Below, one piece after another: positions 20,172 to 25,000 of a stretch of 25,000 nt of DNA. Position 1 is the first letter of the stretch, and each line of letters starts with the position of its first letter. The position numbers and the translations under genes were made by a program. The stretch lies in the NCBI GenBank assembly GCA_012295275.1, contig CM022667.1, positions 12,315,038-12,340,037 on the forward strand, written 5' to 3'. The DNA comes from Chrysomallon squamiferum (taxonomy: Eukaryota > Mollusca > Gastropoda > Neomphalida > Peltospiridae). The notes under the pieces were generated by a model. It ran no database searches. It was not told the DNA's origin and saw only the letters and a program-made list of their open reading frames with translations.

Positions 20172-20933
20172 CAGAGCTACGTAAACCGTCTATATCCCGA
20201 GCCGGGGAGAACAACAAATTTTGTCCAAGTCCTTTTTCTCCTTCTCTTAAACTTTCAAGTCCACGAACGTGTGAAGCGGGTCCAATACCCGGCTTAGAAG
20301 CCGTGTGAGTCGACAACGAATAAGGGTATGAGAGAGTCGTTTGGGAGAGGGACAAGGGGTAGGAACTGCCGGCGTACCGCCCTGCCACCCACGACGATGA
20401 AGAGGCAGGGAGAAAGAAGTATCCTGAATTCGGAACAGGTCGGGACTGAGACGATATAGACGCAGGTCTGGAGGATGACGAACTGTTCCCGCTGCTGCTG
20501 CTTGAAGACGACTGCAGAACCTCGGATATGGACCAAATCTTCGGTCTGGATGGCAAGGGTTGATCGGCACCTGTCGTCGAAATTCGGTCGTTTCCGTTCG
20601 CCGAGATTCGGTCGTTTCCGGACGCCGAAATCCTGTCGCTTCCCGTCGCCGAAATGTGGTCACTTCCGGTCGCCGAAATACTGTCACTCCCTTTCGCCGA
20701 TTGTTCACTGTCCTTCGCAGAACTGAGAGAGGACTGCGGGATTTTGTCCGTCGATTCACTGTCGGAAATGTCCGAGTTTTCTTTCAAATGTTTTTCGCTC
20801 TGTGACAGAAGCACTCGCCGCTGCAGCAACATGGCTTCGCTTCCCAGTCTGTGGTCGAAACTGTGACCCGAGTCCTCGTCCTCTACGTTTATTATTCGGT
20901 CCTTTCCGTCCTCCCTGTCGGAAATGTCCTCGT
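20172..20933 (-). CDS. Irx: Iroquois-class homeobox protein, post-homeodomain exon with IRO motif (partial gene)
   Basis: Iroquois proteins are TALE-class homeodomain transcription factors that pattern neural and other territories and act in the nucleus. This exon encodes about 254 residues C-terminal to the homeodomain. Seen, with residues counted from the exon start: an acidic segment (1-21, rich in D/E, as follows the Irx homeodomain); a Ser/Asp/Glu-rich stretch (50-80) with SDSES-type CK2-like sites; five 8-residue repeats (83-122); RPKIWSISEVLQSS (130-143), closely matching the family's KPKIWSLAE-type IRO motif; serine runs (142-148, 151-155); and an aromatic/Ser/Pro-rich tail (171-215). 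The acceptor is CAG at 20934-20936 and the donor GTGAGT at 20171-20166. Both splice sites are phase 1, so the exon is symmetric (762 nt). The homeodomain is absent and must be encoded upstream, beyond 25000. Family assignment rests on the IRO motif plus context. The ortholog within the family is not determinable. Confidence 0.83.
20506..20547 (-). other. IRO motif coding segment
   Basis: Encodes RPKIWSISEVLQSS, residues 130-143 of the exon. In Irx family members a short K/R-P-K-I/L-W-S-L-A-E-type motif lies C-terminal to the homeodomain and is essentially diagnostic for the class. Here the Leu-Ala of many family members is Ile-Ser, and a serine run follows directly. The function of the motif in the family is poorly defined. 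Confidence 0.8.
20569..20688 (-). repeat. Coding minisatellite: five 24-bp units in the Irx exon
   Basis: Five consecutive in-frame units encode SDSISATG, SDHISATG, SDRISASG, NDRISANG and NDRISTTG. On the plus strand the units share a recurring core close to cggtcgtttccg..cgccga. A weaker sixth unit (DSEQSAKG, 20689-20712) precedes them. Each unit keeps S/N-D-x-I-S and a terminal G, so the repeat has been maintained in frame. I know of no such array in vertebrate or fly Irx proteins (recollection, not searched). Confidence 0.85.
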
Positions 20934-20955
20934 CTGCAATGAAAAAAATGAAAAT
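20934..20955 (-). other. 3' splice site (acceptor) of the Irx exon
   Basis: On the minus strand, a T-rich tract (catttttttcattgcag) ends in AG at 20934-20935, directly before the codon split D/N-E-D-I. It is a phase 1 junction. The open frame continues upstream into hydrophobic low-complexity sequence with no protein character, which supports this boundary. Confidence 0.8.
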
Positions 20956-21084
20956 TTTTGCATTAAAAACAAAATAAGATTTGGATTTCGGAAAATACGT
21001 TAATATTATTATACACAGTTTAAAAAAAAAAATAATAATAAATAAATAATAGTAATACAATGTGAGATGTAGTCTTGGCAATAG

Positions 21085-21116
21085 TTGTAATAGTAGTAAT
21101 AGATTTAATAGCAGCT

Positions 21117-21148
<32 letters not shown>

Positions 21149-21290
21149 TGATGTCATAGCGGTAGTGGTAGTAGATGGCAAAGCGATATTAATGGTATAT
21201 GATATAATAATACAGCTGTAATTGTGGTGATAATTCTGGTATAGTTACATTAGAACAATAAAAAGAAAAGTACAGAAAAATAAATATAAA

Positions 21291-21349
<59 letters not shown>

Positions 21350-21350
21350 T
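21085..21350. repeat. (TAG)n and (AAT)n arrays upstream of the Irx exon
   Basis: TAG array at about 21116-21148 and AAT array at about 21289-21348, both intronic. 21360-21625 is unique AT-rich sequence. Confidence 0.9.
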
Positions 21351-21627
21351 GATAATAATAAACTTAATAAATTATACTCCATAAAAAAATCTCGTAATAT
21401 TCAAAATTGATATATTTCAGTTTTTATTTCTGTTACAGCTATTATTTATTGCGAACAGCCAGCGCTGTTTAGGTGAATATTACGTAAGTCTAACGGTAAA
21501 CAGTGATTTAATGGTTTCTCTATCACGTGATTAATGGCTGGTTTAAGGTGAGGCACATAATTATCAGACTGTAACACATGTTAGTTAGATCGATCAGAGA
21601 TTACTCGTAATTCATTGATAATATAAT

Positions 21628-21724
21628 ATATTATTATTATTATTGTATTATTATTATTATTATTATTATTATCATTATTATTATTATTTCATTATTATTA
21701 TCATTATCACTATTATTATTATTA

Positions 21725-21779
<55 letters not shown>

Positions 21780-21780
21780 C
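21628..21780. repeat. (ATT)n array
   Basis: ATT trinucleotides with sparse ATC and GTT interruptions. 21780-22290 is AT-rich unique sequence with no supported feature. Confidence 0.95.
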
Positions 21781-22299
21781 AGTAGCAATATTAATATTAG
21801 TATTTGCATTATTATAATATTAGTATTAATATTTTTAATAATGTTACTACTGCTACTACAATTACTGTTACCATTATTTATTGTTGTTGTTGTTCTTATG
21901 AATAATTTTTAATAGTTACTGAATTAAAAAAACATTTCTATATAAAATAATTATAAAAATCATATTACATTTTATAATTTTAGTTACTGAATTTTAGTCA
22001 TGATTATAAAGAGACAATTATTTTAAATTTGTACTAAATTAAATCTTTGATAACTTTTTTCTAGAAATGATAATGAATAATTTCATCTTATTTATTTGTA
22101 AGTTTTTTATCAAATGTAGAGGTTTTAAATATTTTCTGTATTAAATGTCAAAAAAGCATTTTAAGAAATTTTATTAATTTTTAGGAATTTTAAGCACGAA
22201 AACTGTGAAATGAATAATAACATTTATAATTTAATTCTTTAAAAAAAAAAAATTTAGAAAAAATTCTTTTTTTTTTTTCCTTTGATTAAAAATATGGCG

Positions 22300-22460
22300 T
22301 ATTCATTTATTTATTTATTTATTTTTTTATTTATTTATTTTTTTTTTTATTTATTTATTTATTTATTTTTTATTTATTTATTTATTTTACTTTATTTTTT
22401 TTATTTTCTTGTTTATATATTATTACTGGTAATTTTTTATTATTTATTTATTTACTAATT
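22300..22460. repeat. (TTTA)n low-complexity sequence
   Basis: TTTA tetranucleotides with T-runs. 22470-22900 is unique AT-rich sequence in which nothing is recognised. Confidence 0.88.
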
Positions 22461-22906
22461 TAAATTTTAATATAACTCTTTATTTTCAATATCAGGCACC
22501 CTAACGAACTGATTGTTTTCTTTTTGTATCAAATTAAAAATATTGTATTTATACGGAAAAGTGCATTTGAGAAAAATAAAATATCAATAACATGTGAAGG
22601 GAACGTTAGCCTGAAATAGTTTTAGAAAATTGATAAAACACCGAAAAAATGAAATGTTTTACGAATTATTTTCATGTTGAAATTCTATTATTAGTGTTTT
22701 CATTTTCCAAGTTTTCCTTCGTTCCGTGGTAAAAAATGGTTAGGTTAATGGAATACAAGTTTAATACGGTGTGATTATATGCTTAGTTCTGTAACTTTCT
22801 CACAAATATTCTGTTTTTGCAAATTATTTTCATGTTTAAGTGCAATTCAGAATTGTGATTCAGTTTTGTCGTAGAGCCTCTGATGTTCTATTTCTGTGTG
22901 TGTGTG

Positions 22907-22909
<3 letters not shown>

Positions 22910-22995
<86 letters not shown>
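22910..22995. repeat. (AG)n array with A-rich flank
   Basis: Pure AG dinucleotides preceded by (GT)n, then GACA/AGAG words and A-rich sequence to 23280. The long minus-strand Ser-Leu frame is an artefact. Confidence 0.95.
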
Positions 22996-22997
<2 letters not shown>

Positions 22998-23319
22998 AAG
23001 AGTAAAAGACAAAGGAGGCTGACAGACAGAGAGAGAGACACAAAGAATGAAAGAGAGAGAACCTAAAGTGATAGTAGGAAGAAACAGATTATAAAAGAAA
23101 TGAGGAAGAGAATGATGGGGGAAAAAAAACGAAAATCCTGCAAACGAACGTAAAAAAAACAAAAAATAAACTGAAAGAAAAAAACAACAAAAAAAGATTG
23201 AAAAAGAAACAAAAACAAAAAAGAGATAAAAAATAAATAATAATGCAGAAAAAAAAAAAACAAAAAAAAAAAAAAAACTACAGATATAAAAACATAGATA
23301 AACATATTTGTTTCTTATC

Positions 23320-23753
23320 TTCGCTTTGCACATCGACAAGTCTGCAAAAATTTGCACATTATTTGCGTTGAGCGGAGAAAATTGTCACTTCGCTTCGTAT
23401 TAAGATATCCCTGTGACAAACTCTCTGATACCGCGATACGTCTAGCAGACGTTTCTCAGGCCTCCCCATCACGTTTTATCCCGGTATCGTAATTAATGCT
23501 GACAGTAAACTTTAAGAAAGTTTAACTCTTTCGTTCGCGTCATGTGGCTTACGGTTTAGAACGATTAAAAACCTCAATTCGGCTAGCGTTTGTTTCGTCA
23601 CCTCCAGCTAGGGTTACTCTCGAAAAACACGAGCCGAAGAGTTGATTTCGCTTTAAGTGGGGGAGAAAACCTCCGATCGCTTATTTAGCATTCCTGACTG
23701 ACAGTCTTCAGCATGTAGCCGAATACCTCGACATATTTGTGCGTCATGTCGGC
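23320..23753. other. Complex non-coding island
   Basis: Repeat-free 430 bp with CG-containing words and ctttaagtgg (23651-23660), which fits an NK2-type TNAAGTGG site. No exon is supported. Candidate regulatory element in the upstream Irx intron. Confidence 0.35.
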
Positions 23754-23795
23754 TTTTTTTTTTTTTTTTTTTTTAAATTTTTTTTTTTTTTTTTT
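23754..23795. repeat. Bipartite poly-T block
   Basis: T21, AAA, T18. Confidence 0.9.
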
Positions 23796-24110
23796 AATGT
23801 CTTAGATGCGAAGTTACGAAAAGGACCGTTCATGGGGCTATCTTCCTTTTTGCGAAAAATGACGTTTTTTTTTTTTTGAGAAAAAAAACGTACGTTTGTA
23901 GAAAAATTCCCGAGAAATGACATCGTGTCAAAGGTTGAAGGTTATGTTATTTCATATGTTGAAAGCTGCACGCTGAGCTCGGTGGCCATATTTAATTTCG
24001 TCTGACACATAATCTGTCACTCAAGTACTAACACGTGCTCCGTGAAAGTTGTCTCCGCCTGATAACAGCGCCCCCTACTCAACTGTTTTAAAAATAGCGC
24101 GAATTAAATT
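23796..24110. other. Complex island with a CTCF-like core
   Basis: Repeat-free apart from a short T-run near 23866. CAGCGCCCCCT at 24066-24076 matches the core of the metazoan CTCF motif in reverse orientation; the following ACTC departs from the usual GGTGG side. Confidence 0.35.
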
Positions 24111-24213
24111 GTTTCTATTTTTGTTATTCTTTATTTTTGTTTTTATTTTTATATTTAATTTTTTTTTTTTTTTTCCACAATTTTGTTTAGTAATGTTCTT
24201 TCTAATTTTGTTA

Positions 24214-24267
<54 letters not shown>

Positions 24268-25000
24268 TTATGATTATTATTATTATTTTAATTGTATATA
24301 TTTTGTAGTACTATTATTATTTATTTATTTATTATATATTTTATCCTTTGATATGGTTGTGTTTCTTACTATTACTGTTCGTTTCCTAGCTTTAGCTTCT
24401 GTGTACTTATATATTTAGTACTAATTTATTCGTTCATTCATTATTTTCTTTTATATACGTTTATATTGTTATATGTAGGTCTGTCGCACTTTTTAAAATT
24501 ATTAATATTATTATCATCATCTACATCAGCGCAAGATTTATTTATTAAAATTATTATTTCTTTTATATATATTTGCTATCTATTTATCCATTTATTTGTA
24601 TCTTAATTTTTATTTGTTCTTTTATTTTAGTTTAGTGTACTTTAAATTTTTCCATTTATTCCTAATTTATTATGTTATTGTGGCAATTATATTTATTACC
24701 ACTGTACCTGATGTAGGTGTTGATGTTGGTGCAGTTGTTAGTGCTACTGATATTGTTGTTTTGTTGTTTTGTTGTTGTTACAAGTACTGTTCCTGTTGCT
24801 GTTTTTATTATTATTATTATTATTAACAACGAACTGAAAGAAAAGCAATACACGGGATAAATAAAGCACTGAAAATCTGTTACAAATATTAGAATGTTTG
24901 GTATGTGACTAACACCAGAGTTCAATAATAAATACTGGCAGACGTTGTTCGAGCCAATAAGACCCAAACAAACAAACAAACGTGAAAAGACCGCTTAGAT
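24110..25000. repeat. T-rich, (ATT)n and TTTA low-complexity end region
   Basis: T-rich to 24225, (ATT)n at 24225-24268, TTTA/ATT words to 24690, TTG words near 24755-24780, ATT at 24806-24825, then unique sequence with (AAAC)n at about 24965-24981. No gene is supported. Confidence 0.8.

Larger units (their letters stand above)
20936..25000 (-). other. Upstream Irx intron (3' part)
   Basis: The exon at 20172-20933 begins with a splice acceptor after the homeodomain-encoding part of the gene, and no homeodomain reading frame (the WF-N-RRR helix 3 type) appears between here and 25000. The stretch should therefore be intron. It holds TAG, AAT, ATT, TTTA and GA microsatellites, poly-T tracts and two complex islands. 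Confidence 0.6.

Noticed and set aside
9316-24040. Several CACGTG E-boxes (e.g. 9316, 9365, 13345)
   Set aside because: A 6-mer palindrome is expected several times in 25 kb; no clustering beyond chance is clear.
20936-25000. Search for the Irx homeodomain exon in the window
   Set aside because: No frame with a homeodomain helix 3 (WF-N-RRR type) was found; it must lie outside the window.

Overview
This is a eukaryotic, intron-dominated window. It is strongly AT-rich and packed with di-, tri- and tetranucleotide microsatellites and long poly-A/poly-T tracts, with a few islands of higher-complexity sequence between them. Nothing bacterial (operons, Shine-Dalgarno sites, dense ORFs) is present. 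The repeat style, tRNA-like Pol III box elements, long introns and an Iroquois-class gene suggest an invertebrate animal. A lophotrochozoan, and perhaps a cephalopod mollusc, is my best guess, but this is inference and no sequence in the window proves it.

The one gene recognised with confidence is an Iroquois (Irx) homeobox gene on the minus strand. Its large post-homeodomain exon lies at 20172-20933, with a good 3' splice site upstream, an excellent GTGAGT donor downstream, and the diagnostic motif RPKIWSISEVLQSS (IRO motif). Inside this exon is a five-copy, 24-bp coding minisatellite. The homeodomain is not in the window and should lie beyond 25000. A second candidate coding exon (11600-11730, minus) has a strong acceptor, high third-position GC and a reading phase compatible with the Irx donor about 8.4 kb upstream. 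Whether it belongs to Irx is unproven.

Layout. 1-11400 holds microsatellites, homopolymers, tRNA-derived SINE-like fragments (about 2660, 3675 and 5150) and complex islands (890-1130, 4860-5120, 6087-6500, 7310-7600, 10930-11410). 11440-11890 is the candidate exon island. 12085-13190 and 13519-14300 are mostly simple repeats, and 14440-15472 is a degenerate ~35-bp tandem repeat interrupted by a dispersed repeat that has a second copy at 9618-9778. 15475-19830 is the most complex non-coding part and is plausibly a cis-regulatory landscape in an Irx intron: NK2-like, TCF-like, everted nuclear-receptor-like and duplicated CRE motifs. 20172-20933 is the Irx exon. 20936-25000 is the upstream Irx intron, with more microsatellites, two complex islands and a CTCF-like core at 24066.

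All regulatory calls are motif-level inferences. No new enzyme, defence or mobile system was found. The most interesting items are the repeat-bearing Irx exon, the stop/donor/poly-A signal arrangement at its 3' end, the candidate 11.6-kb exon, the tandem CRE duplication, the paired TCTCGCGAGA palindromes and the satellite with its inserted repeat.
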